From Nostoc sp. XA010 (GTDB lineage Bacteria > Cyanobacteriota > Cyanobacteriia > Cyanobacteriales > Nostocaceae): a DNA stretch of 64,000 nt. Below are positions 42,963 through 51,999 of the stretch, piece by piece (positions within the stretch are counted from its first letter, which is position 1; each line of letters begins with the position of its first letter). The notes below the pieces were generated by a model that saw only the letters and a list, made by a program, of their open reading frames with translations, had not been told where the DNA came from and ran no database searches. The DNA lies in assembly GCF_020829625.1 (NCBI RefSeq), contig NZ_JAIVFX010000032.1, positions 1 through 64,000 of the forward strand, given 5' to 3'. The position numbers were made by a program, and so were the translations under genes.

Positions 42963-45585
42963 ATTTATCAACCCGAAAGTCGGCAAATTCTGGCAAGGAA
43001 CTGATGCTCAACCAGGAATCTATATTGCGATCGCAGGCAAGGTCAGGTTGCTAGATAGCGCCGATGAGTTAATTGCCACTTTAGAGGCAGGTGACTCATT
43101 TGGGGAATTTACTTTGTTTAAAGAGGGTGATTTTAGACCTTACGCTGCAAGGGCTTCAGTCAACTTACAATTATGCTTTGTTTCGGGTGAAGTGTTATGG
43201 CCATTGATGGCTAAATATCCCCAAATTCGGGAGCATTTGTGGGCTAGGGCGCTATCCCGTAATCCCCAACAGGTGGACTCAGATAACCCCCCAGTACTGC
43301 CATCTGACTCAAAACAGGGTCATGAAACAAAGATTTTGTCAACGTCAGCAGTAAAGCCACGCGAGAAAAAAATAAGCAAAGCCTATTTTCCCAACTCCAC
43401 GCAGCGAGTAGGGCATTTATTACAGCGTGTGATTCGGCGCTATCCGTTTTTTGCCCAACAGAGTGGATCGGATTGCGGTGCAGCTTGTTTAGTGATGGTG
43501 TCTCGCTATTGGGGGAAAAACTTTAGTGTCAATCGCCTGCGGGATATCGCCAATGTTGACCGCAATGGCTCATCACTGCGGGGGTTATCGGCTGCGGCGG
43601 AAAGTATTGGGTTTTCCACACGACCTGTGAAGGCGAGTCTTGACCAATTAGCGAAGCAAAAATTGCCTGCGATCGCTCACTGGGAAGGCAAGCATTACAT
43701 CGTTGTCTACGAAATTACCCCCAAACACGTCATTGTAGCCGACCCCGCCATTGGGCAATGCAGCCTCAGCCACGCAGAATTTAAAGCCAACTGGACTGGT
43801 TACACATTGCTGCTGCAACCGACGGCTATGCTGAAAGATACCAAAGAGACTTCTACTCCTTTTTGGCAATTCTTTGAATTAATGAAGCCTCACTCCTTAG
43901 TGATGCTGGAAGTGTTTGTCGCTTCCTTATTTATCCAGATTTTTGGACTTGTTACTCCCTTATTTACCCAGCTAATTTTAGACCGAGTAGTAGTGCAGCG
44001 TTCTGAACTAACCTTAACGGCGGTAGGGTTAGGGTTACTAATTTTTAGTTTATTCCGTGTGGCGATGACGGGGTTGCGGCAATATCTGTTAGATCACACG
44101 GCCAATAAGCTCGATTTAGCACTAATTGTGGGATTTATTCGCCATACACTGTGCCTACCTTTAAGTTACTTTGAGTCCCGTTATGTGGGGGATATTATCT
44201 CTCGTGTACAGGAAAACCGCAAAATTCAACGCTTCCTCTCCGGTGAGGCGTTGTCCATCCTACTAGATTTAGTCACTGTCTTTATCTATTTAGGATTGAT
44301 GTTTTGGTACAGTTGGAAAATGGCGTTGTTGGTGTTGGTAATTGTACCGCCTTTTTTCCTGCTGGCATTGATTGCTACACCTTTTTTACAAAAGATTTCT
44401 AGAGAAATATTTAATGCTGTTGCTAATGAAAGCAGCTATCTGATCGAAGCCCTTTCTGGTGTGCGAACAGTTAAATCCACAGCAGTAGAACAGACAGTGC
44501 GTTGGCATTGGGAAGAGTTATTAAGTAAGGAAGTCAAAACTAACTTTTCCGGGCAAATTATCAGCAATCGCTTGCAAATATTCAGCAACACAATTGAAGC
44601 AGTGGTAACTACTATCTTGCTATGGTTTGGGGCATACCAAGTAATTCACAACCAGCTAACCATTGGGCAATTGGTGGCATTTAATATGTTGCTGGGAAAT
44701 ATTATCAGACCCTTCCAACGATTAACAGTTTTGTGGAATCAATTGCAAGAAGTGGTGATTGCCATAGAACGCATTAATGATGTGTTAGATGCGGAACCAG
44801 AAGAGGATTTGCAACACCAAGCGCGGCAATCTTTACCACCTATTCAAGGTAACATTCGCTTTGATAACGTGACATTTCGCTATCACCCTGAAGGCGAGAT
44901 CAATATCTTAGAAAATCTCAGTTTTGAAATACAAAGTGGGCAAATGGTTGCCCTGGTGGGACGGAGTGGTTCGGGTAAAACCACGATTTCTAAGCTGGTT
45001 TTGGGATTATATCCCCCTACGGATGGCAAAGTATTGATTGATGGGCATGATATTACCAGTCTTTCGTTGCGTTCTCTACGCGAACAAGTGGGGGTAGTTG
45101 ACCAAGATACCTTTTTGTTTGGCGGAACAATTCGGGAAAATATTAGCTTGGCACATCCTGGGGCAAATTTGGCAGAGATTATTGAGGCGGCGCGATTGGC
45201 GGGTGCTGATGAGTTTATTAAAAAGTTGCCTATGGGTTATGAAACCCAGATTGGTGAAGGAGGCGGGATGTTGTCGGGAGGACAGCGACAAAGAATTGCG
45301 ATCGCTAAGGCATTGTTAGGCAATCCCAAGCTGTTGGTTTTGGATGAAGCGACTTCCCATCTGGATGCAGAGTCAGAAAGGATTATTCAGACGAATTTAA
45401 ACACAATTCTCAAGGGCAGAACCACCTTAGTAATTGCCCATCGCCTTTCAACAGTGCGGAATGCAGATTTGATTTTAGTGCTAGATCGCGGCGTGTTGAT
45501 TGAGAGTGGAACTCACAAAGAGTTGATGGCGAAGCGGGGACATTATTTTTATCTCAATCATCAGCAGATGGATGTTGCGGGGTGA
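42856..45585 (+). CDS. C39-peptidase-containing ABC exporter with N-terminal cyclic-nucleotide-binding-like domain
   Basis: A 909-residue exporter. Residues 30-135 resemble a cNMP-binding fold (GIYIAIAGKVRLLDSADELI, GDSFGEFTLF). The C39 peptidase (about 195-325) has Cys in QQSGSDCGAACLVM and His in HWEGKHYIVVYEI, with Asp in VADPAIG; it cuts double-glycine leaders. The membrane domain (340-640) is followed by the ATPase with Walker A GRSGSGKTT (about 701), LSGGQRQRIAIA (about 805) and VLDEATSHLD. It should cleave and export peptides such as those encoded at 48.3-49.7 kb and 52-53.6 kb. Its stop overlaps the HlyD start (gtga). Confidence 0.93.
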   Translation: MAQDISAQLVSLEQFNNTLGYSLSREEFQHCLQQAKFINPKVGKFWQGTDAQPGIYIAIAGKVRLLDSADELIATLEAGDSFGEFTLFKEGDFRPYAARASVNLQLCFVSGEVLWPLMAKYPQIREHLWARALSRNPQQVDSDNPPVLPSDSKQGHETKILSTSAVKPREKKISKAYFPNSTQRVGHLLQRVIRRYPFFAQQSGSDCGAACLVMVSRYWGKNFSVNRLRDIANVDRNGSSLRGLSAAAESIGFSTRPVKASLDQLAKQKLPAIAHWEGKHYIVVYEITPKHVIVADPAIGQCSLSHAEFKANWTGYTLLLQPTAMLKDTKETSTPFWQFFELMKPHSLVMLEVFVASLFIQIFGLVTPLFTQLILDRVVVQRSELTLTAVGLGLLIFSLFRVAMTGLRQYLLDHTANKLDLALIVGFIRHTLCLPLSYFESRYVGDIISRVQENRKIQRFLSGEALSILLDLVTVFIYLGLMFWYSWKMALLVLVIVPPFFLLALIATPFLQKISREIFNAVANESSYLIEALSGVRTVKSTAVEQTVRWHWEELLSKEVKTNFSGQIISNRLQIFSNTIEAVVTTILLWFGAYQVIHNQLTIGQLVAFNMLLGNIIRPFQRLTVLWNQLQEVVIAIERINDVLDAEPEEDLQHQARQSLPPIQGNIRFDNVTFRYHPEGEINILENLSFEIQSGQMVALVGRSGSGKTTISKLVLGLYPPTDGKVLIDGHDITSLSLRSLREQVGVVDQDTFLFGGTIRENISLAHPGANLAEIIEAARLAGADEFIKKLPMGYETQIGEGGGMLSGGQRQRIAIAKALLGNPKLLVLDEATSHLDAESERIIQTNLNTILKGRTTLVIAHRLSTVRNADLILVLDRGVLIESGTHKELMAKRGHYFYLNHQQMDVAG

Positions 45586-47174
45586 AAAAAGAAGATAAGC
45601 AGGAAGCTTTCGTTGTCTCCCCATTCCCAAAATTGATATCAGGAAAAATCATGCCAAACACATTAAATGGAAAGGTTCAAACCCAAATCTATGAGGTAGA
45701 ACAGGGCGAGGAAATTTTCAGGGAGCAAACACCAGCCATATCAACTGATGATTGGGCTTACGCAACCAAGGATTTACTTGATAGCTTGCCCCAGGTTTGG
45801 ACAAGGGGATTGCTATATTTTTTGGTGGTGTTTGTGTCGATTATTTTACCTTGGGCGATGCTATCTAAGGTGGATGAAACGGGTACGGCAAGAGGGCGAC
45901 TTGAGCCAAAGGGAAAGACGGTTAGGTTGGATGCTGCGGTGGCAGGTACTATTGCCGAAATTCGGGTAAAGGAGGGTGATTCAGTTAAAGTTGGGCAGAC
46001 TTTATTGGTGTTGGAATCGGAATTAGTTAAAGCGGAATTGCGGCAGGCACAGGAGAAGTTGGAGGGGCAATTAAATCGACTTTCTCAGTTAAATTCATCT
46101 AAAAGTCAGTTAGTTGTATCTTTGACAACACAACAGCAACAAAATCAATCTCAACAGTTAGAAAAGCAAGCTCAAATTGATCAAGCGCGACAGAATATGA
46201 ATGCTCTGAGTAATTCCTATGACTTACAAAAAGACGAAAAATTAGCTCAAGTAAATCAGGCACGGCAAACTCTTGAGCATAGTCAAACAGCTAATAAGTT
46301 AGTAAACAGTAGTTTAGCGAGTACCGAGCGGGAAGTTGAACGCTATCGCAGTCTTTGGCAGTCAGGAGTTGTTCCAGAAATTAATGTTGTGCAAAAGCAA
46401 GATATAGCTAAAGACAAGCAACAGTTATACGAACAAAATCAGTCAGATATTCAGCAGGCTAAACTACGTTTGTTAGAACAACAGAGTAGTTATGAGCGGA
46501 CTATTCGGCAAGCAAATGCAGATATTGAGCAGGCACTGTTGCGACTGAAAGAACAGGAAAGGAGTTATCAGACCTTAACTCGTTCCAGCAAACTTGCTTT
46601 ACTAAAAATCGACGAACAACAGAAGAATTTGGAGACAGAAATTACTACACTTCAGGCAGAAATTGCTCAAAGTAAGAGTCAGATTGTCTCATTAAAATTT
46701 CAGTTAGGACAACGAGAGTTCAGAGCCACCGTAAATGGTAGAGTGTTTCAGTTACCAATACAACGGGCTGGGTCTGTGGTGCAGCCTGGAGCAATGATTG
46801 CGGAGATTGCACCACAAGGTTCGCCTTTAATAATTCGGGCACAAATGGCGACAACTGAGAGTGGTTTTTTGCGAAGAGGATTGCCAGTAAAGTTAAAATT
46901 TGATGCTTATCCGTTTCAGGATTATGGTGTGTTGGAAGGAGAATTGTTAGAGATTTCTCCTACTACCATAGAAGTGAATACAGCTAATGGAAAAGTCGCA
47001 GCTTATGACTTGGAAATTGCCCTAAAACAAAATTGTATTCCCTCGGCTAATAAATGTATTGCCCTGCGTCCTGGGGATACGGCGACGGCAGAGGTAATTG
47101 TGCGCCAGCGTCGGATTATTGATTTTCTGCTTGACCCATTTAAGCAGTTGCAGCAGGGTGGGGTGAAATTGTAG
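45582..47174 (+). CDS. HlyD-family membrane fusion protein
   Basis: A 530-residue adaptor. A short cytoplasmic N-terminus, one membrane segment (GLLYFLVVFVSIILPWAML, about 76-94), a lipoyl half motif (AGTIAEIRVKEGDSVKVGQT), a long coiled coil (about 145-385, Gln-rich), and the second lipoyl half (FRATVNGRVFQLPIQRAGSV). It begins with GTG that overlaps the exporter stop by 4 bp, so the two are translationally coupled. It links the inner-membrane exporter to an outer-membrane channel; no TolC gene is adjacent. Confidence 0.92.
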   Translation: MKKEDKQEAFVVSPFPKLISGKIMPNTLNGKVQTQIYEVEQGEEIFREQTPAISTDDWAYATKDLLDSLPQVWTRGLLYFLVVFVSIILPWAMLSKVDETGTARGRLEPKGKTVRLDAAVAGTIAEIRVKEGDSVKVGQTLLVLESELVKAELRQAQEKLEGQLNRLSQLNSSKSQLVVSLTTQQQQNQSQQLEKQAQIDQARQNMNALSNSYDLQKDEKLAQVNQARQTLEHSQTANKLVNSSLASTEREVERYRSLWQSGVVPEINVVQKQDIAKDKQQLYEQNQSDIQQAKLRLLEQQSSYERTIRQANADIEQALLRLKEQERSYQTLTRSSKLALLKIDEQQKNLETEITTLQAEIAQSKSQIVSLKFQLGQREFRATVNGRVFQLPIQRAGSVVQPGAMIAEIAPQGSPLIIRAQMATTESGFLRRGLPVKLKFDAYPFQDYGVLEGELLEISPTTIEVNTANGKVAAYDLEIALKQNCIPSANKCIALRPGDTATAEVIVRQRRIIDFLLDPFKQLQQGGVKL

Positions 47175-47298
47175 GATATCTTCCTCGTTTCCAGGCTGAA
47201 CCTAGAAACGCAATTCTTGGAGCCTCTGCCTCCTGAAATCTAGCATCTATAGATTTCGATTTCACGTTTAATCTCATCTATCTACTTAAGAAAAAATC

Positions 47299-48078
47299 AT
47301 GTCTCAAACCATTACCATTACCAATGAAGACATTATTACCCAAGTCAAGCTCTCTTGTAAAATTCCTGAGATAATAGAGCAAATTCTTGCCCGCAAGCTT
47401 ATTAAAGCTGCTGTTGAAGAAGCTGGCATCAAAGTAGAAATTGAGGAACTGCAAAAAGCAGCAAACCAAATGCGGTTAGCTAACAAACTCAGTAGTGCTG
47501 ATTGTACCTGGGCGTGGTTGGAAAAATATAGTCTGTCTCTAGATGATTTTGAGAAAATGGTTGACAACGCCGTGATTTCTGGAAAGTTAGCTGCCCATCT
47601 GTTTGCGGATAAAGTTGAGCCCTACTTTTTTGAAAACCAACTAGACTATACCAGTGTAGTGATGTATGAGATTGTATTAGATGATGAAGACTTGGCGATA
47701 GAACTTTTCTATGCCATTAAAGAAGGCGAGATGAGTTTCTATGATGTTGCTCACAAATACATCCAGGATACGGAACTACGCCGAAAAGGGGGATATCGGG
47801 GAATAGTCAGGCGCAAGGATTTGAAGCCAGAGATTTCTGCTGCGGTATTTGCTGCTAAACCACCCCACCTTCTTAAACCCATTGTGACATCTTCGGGAGT
47901 ATATCTAATTTTTATGGAGGAAATTATCCAACCGCAATTGGATAAGCAGCAACGCCATCAAATTCTGTCAGAGTTGTTAGGAGAATGGCTGAAGCAACAA
48001 GTTGAGCAAGTTGAGGTTGATCTCGACGGAAGCAAGCAAGTTGCAGATGTTGTTTATAACCAAAGCAAGAGTGATTAA
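47299..48078 (+). CDS. Parvulin-type peptidylprolyl isomerase of the export operon
   Basis: A 259-residue protein. The N-terminal half is SurA/PrsA-like helical (ITNEDIITQVKLSCKIPEII, ILARKLIKAAVEEAGI, WAWLEKYSLSLDDFEKMV). A parvulin domain at about 120-235 has YEIVLDDEDLAIELFYAIKE, YDVAHKYIQD, LRRKGGYRGIVRRKDL and GVYLIFMEEI. There is no signal peptide. Such isomerases commonly accompany C39 exporters in cyanobacterial bacteriocin clusters, suggesting a role in folding or handing over the exported peptides. AAGAAAAAATC precedes the ATG. Confidence 0.82.
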   Translation: MSQTITITNEDIITQVKLSCKIPEIIEQILARKLIKAAVEEAGIKVEIEELQKAANQMRLANKLSSADCTWAWLEKYSLSLDDFEKMVDNAVISGKLAAHLFADKVEPYFFENQLDYTSVVMYEIVLDDEDLAIELFYAIKEGEMSFYDVAHKYIQDTELRRKGGYRGIVRRKDLKPEISAAVFAAKPPHLLKPIVTSSGVYLIFMEEIIQPQLDKQQRHQILSELLGEWLKQQVEQVEVDLDGSKQVADVVYNQSKSD

Positions 48079-48208
48079 AACTCTTTGAAGACTTAGGCAA
48101 TGGCGCTCCCCACAGCGCCCATCGCACTTCATGAGTCTGGGTGCCAGTAGGCGGTGAGTGTGTGCCAGTTGCGTAAGTCCTGTCTCCTGTCTTTGATTGA
48201 GCAGATAC

Positions 48209-48266
48209 ATTGCTGCTACCCATCTTTTCCTTTAGGAGTCGAGGATAGCAGCAATTTAGTTCCTTT
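48209..48266 (+). terminator. Possible terminator after the isomerase gene
   Basis: A 10-bp stem (attgctgcta / tagcagcaat) with a 27-nt loop, then ttagttccttttttagg. It lies 130 bp after the isomerase stop and before the convergent small peptide gene. The large loop lowers the score. Confidence 0.45.
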
Positions 48267-48289
48267 TTTAGGAGACTAGATTATTAGTC

Positions 48290-48427
48290 TCATCGCACAA
48301 TTATAATAATAATAATTACCGGGTCTTCTGCTGCCCTGCCTCCTCTTACAGCTTTCAATTCCATCTCAGTCAGTTGTTGATATTCAAGTTCAGAAGAATG
48401 CAGATCAGAAATTGTAATCTTAGCCAT
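48290..48427 (-). CDS. Short double-glycine leader peptide with an oligo-isoleucine core
   Basis: A 45-residue peptide. Leader MAKITISDLHSSELEYQQLT, then EMELKAVRGG; the core after Gly-Gly is RAAEDPVIIIIIIVR. The leader has the C39-type pattern (S.LE.ELKAVRGG). AAGGAGT lies 10 nt before the ATG, a good ribosome site. The isoleucines are encoded by a run of five near-identical triplets (att), so the array is prone to slippage. Convergent with the export operon. Core hydrophobicity is extreme; possible roles are membrane-active bacteriocin or signal. The mature form is unknown. Confidence 0.6.
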   Translation of the reverse strand: MAKITISDLHSSELEYQQLTEMELKAVRGGRAAEDPVIIIIIIVR

Positions 48428-48947
48428 TTTTAAATCTACTCCTTAGTAAAGTTGTATGAGTTGAGATTAGACTTTGAATTGCCTTCTCCCATTACCATAA
48501 TCTATGATTTTATCCGTTATTTCAAGGTCTAAATAACTATAAAAATGACAAAAGTAATACAGTTTTTTGTGTGTTAATTATTAAAATAACTGCACTATTG
48601 TTCAAAAAATAAAAGTATTATACTTATTTGAAAAAAGCGACTATTTTTTGAGGACATATATGAAATATTTATGACCTTTTTCCTTTTTCACTGCTTACTT
48701 CATTTTTTCAAATTAGAAAAACCAATAAAAAATCAGTCCAAGAATTATCTTAGACTGAAGAATAATAATTTAGGGCTATTTCATTCTGGCAGTAGCAGCA
48801 AACCTTATGCTATTCGCTACAATCTGTCTCACTCAGGTAAGACGTGCCGTAAACTGCGTGTCTGTGACCCTATAAGATAGATTATTGGACAAAAATATTT
48901 CAGATAAATTATTTACCAAAAGAATACTTAATTAAAAAACTTTACTA

Positions 48948-49046
48948 CAGCACTTCCGGCAGCTATGAGGTACATCCTAAAAGATGAAAGCGATGATAGC
49001 AGAGGGGTAAGGAGAAAATTATATTGCATAATAGCCGGAAGCGCTC
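48948..49046. mobile_element. 99-bp inverted-repeat element, copy A
   Basis: Flanked by TA on both sides (48946-48947 and 49047-49048). Terminal repeats cagcacttccggc and gccggaagcgctc are complementary with two mismatches. A second 99-bp copy in reverse orientation lies at 61760-61858 and agrees over most of its length, including the internal part tattgcataatag. TA flanks and no coding capacity fit a MITE mobilised by an IS630/Tc1-mariner transposase. Confidence 0.85.
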
Positions 49047-49235
49047 TAACTAAAGGTGCAAGACTATTCCAAGCTGTATTACTACAAAATGCTACCACTT
49101 ACCAATCGATTAAATAGCGCACTTATTGGGACATATCTATTTTAGTTAAATCACTAAATATAGTTTCAAACATTACTTTTAGCAAAGTTTTTTATGTATA
49201 CTTACTAATGTAATCAATGAAGTTGAGGGATAAAA

Positions 49236-49415
49236 ATGCAAAAAGCAAAAATCATAATTAGTGATCTGAATGTGGAAAGTATGATTTATGAACTTTCTGT
49301 TAGTGAACTCGCTTTAATTCAAGGAGGTGGAGAGGTAAGCGATTTACTAACCTGGATTGACGATCACTGGGAGGAATTTAAACAAGGCGTTAGCGATGGC
49401 TGGAACAAAAAGTAA
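49236..49415 (+). CDS. Double-glycine leader peptide
   Basis: A 59-residue peptide: leader MQKAKIIISDLNVESMIYEL, then SVSELALIQGG; core GEVSDLLTWIDDHWEEFKQG followed by VSDGWNKK. It has the same N-terminal design (AK.IISDL) as the oligo-Ile peptide on the other strand, which suggests one peptide family exported by the C39 transporter. The core is amphipathic with three Trp. A GAGGGATAAAA stands before the ATG. Confidence 0.7.
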   Translation: MQKAKIIISDLNVESMIYELSVSELALIQGGGEVSDLLTWIDDHWEEFKQGVSDGWNKK

Positions 49416-49467
49416 AAGTTACAGTTTTTAATTACAGTTTTACCCAACGTAATAATGGAGCAAGACA

Positions 49468-49653
49468 ATGGAAAGACAAATCAGTATCCAAGATATCCAT
49501 TCAGACTATATCGAAGAAGCGAAGGAAGAAGAGTTGTTCCTTATTTTTGGTGGTGAAAATCTAGTACATGATGTAGGCTATGCAATTGGTAGAACAGCCA
49601 GATTTGTATCCGATACGGCAGTGGATGTTGTAGATTGGGTAAAGAGTTTATAA
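49468..49653 (+). CDS. Double-glycine leader peptide
   Basis: A 61-residue peptide: leader MERQISIQDIHSDYIEEAKE, then EELFLIFGG; core ENLVHDVGYAIGRTARFVSD then TAVDVVDWVKSL. The core contains GxxxG-like spacing (VGYAIGR), as in two-component bacteriocins. It starts 52 bp after the preceding peptide gene, so the pair may be made together. AATGGAGCAAG precedes the ATG. Probable substrate of the C39 exporter. Confidence 0.75.
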   Translation: MERQISIQDIHSDYIEEAKEEELFLIFGGENLVHDVGYAIGRTARFVSDTAVDVVDWVKSL

Positions 49654-49863
49654 GTCTATAGTTGGACTAATGCAATCATCCTCACCGTAGCTAGCTTAGG
49701 AACGTGAATTAAATAAAATGCAAAACTTCATCAATTATCTAGCTTCCCTCTCCTTATAAAGGAGAGGGATTGAGGGTGAGGTAAGCCAAGGACATAAATT
49801 GTATGTTATTTAATTCTTATTCCTTAGTGAAAGCGAAACTACGAGGAAATGCAAAGTAAAACC

Positions 49864-49913
49864 TTAAAGTTCTAATTTTATTATTGGAATTAGAACTTTA
49901 ATCATTTTTTACC
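49864..49913 (+). terminator. Terminator after the two + strand peptide genes
   Basis: A perfect 14-bp stem (ttaaagttctaatt / aattagaactttaa) with a 10-nt loop and a tail tcatttttt. It is a strong intrinsic terminator, 210 bp past the last peptide stop. Confidence 0.8.
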
Positions 49914-49956
49914 CCTTTTGACGCTTGCAAATGCTATTTCTTGGTCATATCCTGTG

Positions 49957-49995
49957 AAAAAAGTTCTGACTCCAGTTAGTGTCGGAACTTTTTTC
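49957..49995. terminator. Second hairpin with A/T flanks (bidirectional terminator type)
   Basis: A 14-bp stem with one mismatch (aaaaaagttctgac / gtcggaactttttt) and a 10-nt loop. A run on one side and T run on the other make it a typical bidirectional terminator. It would also end the - strand transcript of the radical SAM operon. Confidence 0.75.
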
Positions 49996-50456
49996 TTAGT
50001 AGGGGTAGCCTTTTGCGTGGTTTAAAACCACATTCAACTTTTAAAGGGGACGAAGTTCCGACTGCAATACAAAACTCGGAAGTTGGTAGAAACATTTGGC
50101 ACAACCGTTCTACTGGCTTCATGAAAATTTAATAAAAATGTCATAAGCTTTGAATGTATGAACTAAGTATGTAGGCACAATTAAAGCAAACTACGTAAAC
50201 TTATGTAAAGTACCATAAATGCTTTGAATATAAGCTTTTAAGCGATTTACATTTATTAATCTAGTTGTATTTTTTAGCGTCCAGCTACTTATCTATTATT
50301 TGTATGTAACCAGAACATCATTATTTTATGGTTACAGTTGATTACGACAGCAATAAAACTTTGATACCACTATAATCAGTAAACCAAGTTTTCGATAATA
50401 TGCGATCGGATCTTTATTGTGTAATCAAGCTTAAGTAATTTCTAGATATAATCTAA
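49996..50456. other. Spacer between the two halves of the peptide island
   Basis: About 460 bp of AT-rich sequence between convergent transcripts, with one small palindrome (gtggtttaaaaccac, about 50017-50031) and no recognisable gene. Confidence 0.4.
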
Positions 50457-50636
50457 CTAGTTTTCATTTCTCAAAACACCTGCTTCTTTTTCGATGCGGT
50501 CAAGAGCTTTCTTCGCTCGAAAAAGCACTCTCAAATAAGCTAGTTGACTATTCCAAGGTGAACGAGGTAATAGGGTTGTTTGAGAGTCATTAAAAATCGT
50601 ATTTTCTGAAGGCATATCAGTAGAGATATTATTCAT
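50457..50636 (-). CDS. 59-residue protein following the radical SAM gene (candidate accessory protein)
   Basis: It starts at an ATG 21 bp after the radical SAM gene stop, on the same strand, and should be co-transcribed. The C-terminal half is helical and basic (SPWNSQLAYLRVLFRAKKAL, then DRIEKEAGVLRNEN). Not a leader peptide: no double glycine. In the Pleurocapsa spliceotide system a small accessory protein, PlpY, is needed beside PlpX; this gene stands in the matching place. I have no sequence comparison to confirm homology. Confidence 0.55.
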   Translation of the reverse strand: MNNISTDMPSENTIFNDSQTTLLPRSPWNSQLAYLRVLFRAKKALDRIEKEAGVLRNEN

Positions 50637-50657
50637 AGAAATGGTATTTTGCAGTTT

Positions 50658-51920
50658 TTAATTACTAGAACTAACTAAAGATGATGCTAGATTTGGTTCT
50701 TCTTCCCAACCTTCTGGCCATTGAATGCGATCGCTAGTAAAGTGAAGCGGATCATTGTCAGGCCAAGGAGCATTAATCGGTTCTTCAATCAGAGCGAACT
50801 CACCGTTATCAAAGGGATTCCCATCTGCACGACGTTGGAGATATACACGCTCCCGAATACTCCGTTTTTCCTGAGTGAGGGCACGATGATGACAATAAGG
50901 ATTGTTCCCTCTCTTATCAAAGAAAACGTGAGCAGTCCAACTGCAACCACCTCGACAGAGTTCAGCAAATTCACAAGTCTTGCAAAAACCCCATAAGTGT
51001 GATGTTCCTTTAGGAGTATCCGCTCCGAGATTAAACCGTAATTCTTCGGTTTCTTCAATAATTGTCCGTAGTGAATAATCGCGGATGTTACCGCCAGTGT
51101 ATGCTGTGGTAGGTAGTGAGGGACAACCTTTGATAGCACCATCGGCTTCGATGCCTATAGCAGACAGTCCAGCACTACATCCCTGCCAAAAAGACCAAGC
51201 ATCTCCTCCTCGCAGCATCCGTTCATAGGGCCCGTAATAGCCAATATTATTTCCTGGCTGTACTTGCACCCCTTCTCGCTTTGCCCGTTGAGCAACACGA
51301 GCAATCATAGGATATACATCTAGTAATTCATAAGGTTGCAGCAGAATCTCGTTATTATCTGCTGCATTCCCCATTGGTACAGTCAATTGAATTTGCCAAG
51401 CGAAGATTCCGGCATCGCGCAGATGCTCGTAAATACGAGGAAATTCTGGTGCAGAGAGACGATTGATTTGAGTGTTGCAGCCGAAGCGAATACCTGCTTC
51501 TTTGAGATTACTCATAGTCTTAAAGGCCCATTGCCAAGAGCCTTGTCTACCACGGAGGCGATCGTGAGTTGCTTCTAAGCCATCAACTGACACAGATACC
51601 ACTTTAATACCAGCTTCTTTCATCCGGCGTGCTGTGTCGAGAGTGATACCATAACCTCCAGTAGTCATACCGCAAAGCATCCCAGCTTTGGTAATTGCTT
51701 GGGCAATCTCCAGCCAATCAGGACGCAGAAATGCTTCACCACCAATTATGGTTACTTCAGTGATTCCCACCTCCGCCATTTGCTTGACTAAATCAAGAGC
51801 TTCTGCTGTAGAAAGTTCGTTCGCCCTTGTATGACCAGCACGAGAACCACAATGCTGGCAAGCTAGATTACACTTTAATGTAATTTCCCAAACTGCATAA
51901 CTAATTCGACGATAAGTCAT
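50658..51920 (-). CDS. Radical SAM/SPASM peptide maturase of the Nif11 class (PlpX-like)
   Basis: A 420-residue enzyme. The radical SAM cluster motif CNLACQHC lies at residues 17-24, and TIIGGEAFLRPDW follows. The SPASM region has cysteines in GCSAGLSAIGIEADGAIKGC, then FCKTCEFAELCRGGC and YCHH, for two further clusters. It belongs to the class that modifies Nif11-leader peptides, two of which lie directly upstream (79 bp gap). Because both precursors have X-Tyr-Gly sites, I infer splicing that excises tyramine and leaves an alpha-keto-beta-amino amide, as known for PlpX. The activity is an inference from context. Confidence 0.85.
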   Translation of the reverse strand: MTYRRISYAVWEITLKCNLACQHCGSRAGHTRANELSTAEALDLVKQMAEVGITEVTIIGGEAFLRPDWLEIAQAITKAGMLCGMTTGGYGITLDTARRMKEAGIKVVSVSVDGLEATHDRLRGRQGSWQWAFKTMSNLKEAGIRFGCNTQINRLSAPEFPRIYEHLRDAGIFAWQIQLTVPMGNAADNNEILLQPYELLDVYPMIARVAQRAKREGVQVQPGNNIGYYGPYERMLRGGDAWSFWQGCSAGLSAIGIEADGAIKGCPSLPTTAYTGGNIRDYSLRTIIEETEELRFNLGADTPKGTSHLWGFCKTCEFAELCRGGCSWTAHVFFDKRGNNPYCHHRALTQEKRSIRERVYLQRRADGNPFDNGEFALIEEPINAPWPDNDPLHFTSDRIQWPEGWEEEPNLASSLVSSSN

Positions 51921-51999
51921 TAGAATACCCTCAATTAATTTCTTGACAAAAGGACGAATATATCGTCATTCGTCCCCATAAACCTGAACTGTCTGTCAT

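Noticed and set aside
48671..48880. 69-codon open frame between the peptide genes
   Set aside because: Low-complexity, Lys/Asn-rich composition, no good ribosome site and no leader features; likely chance.
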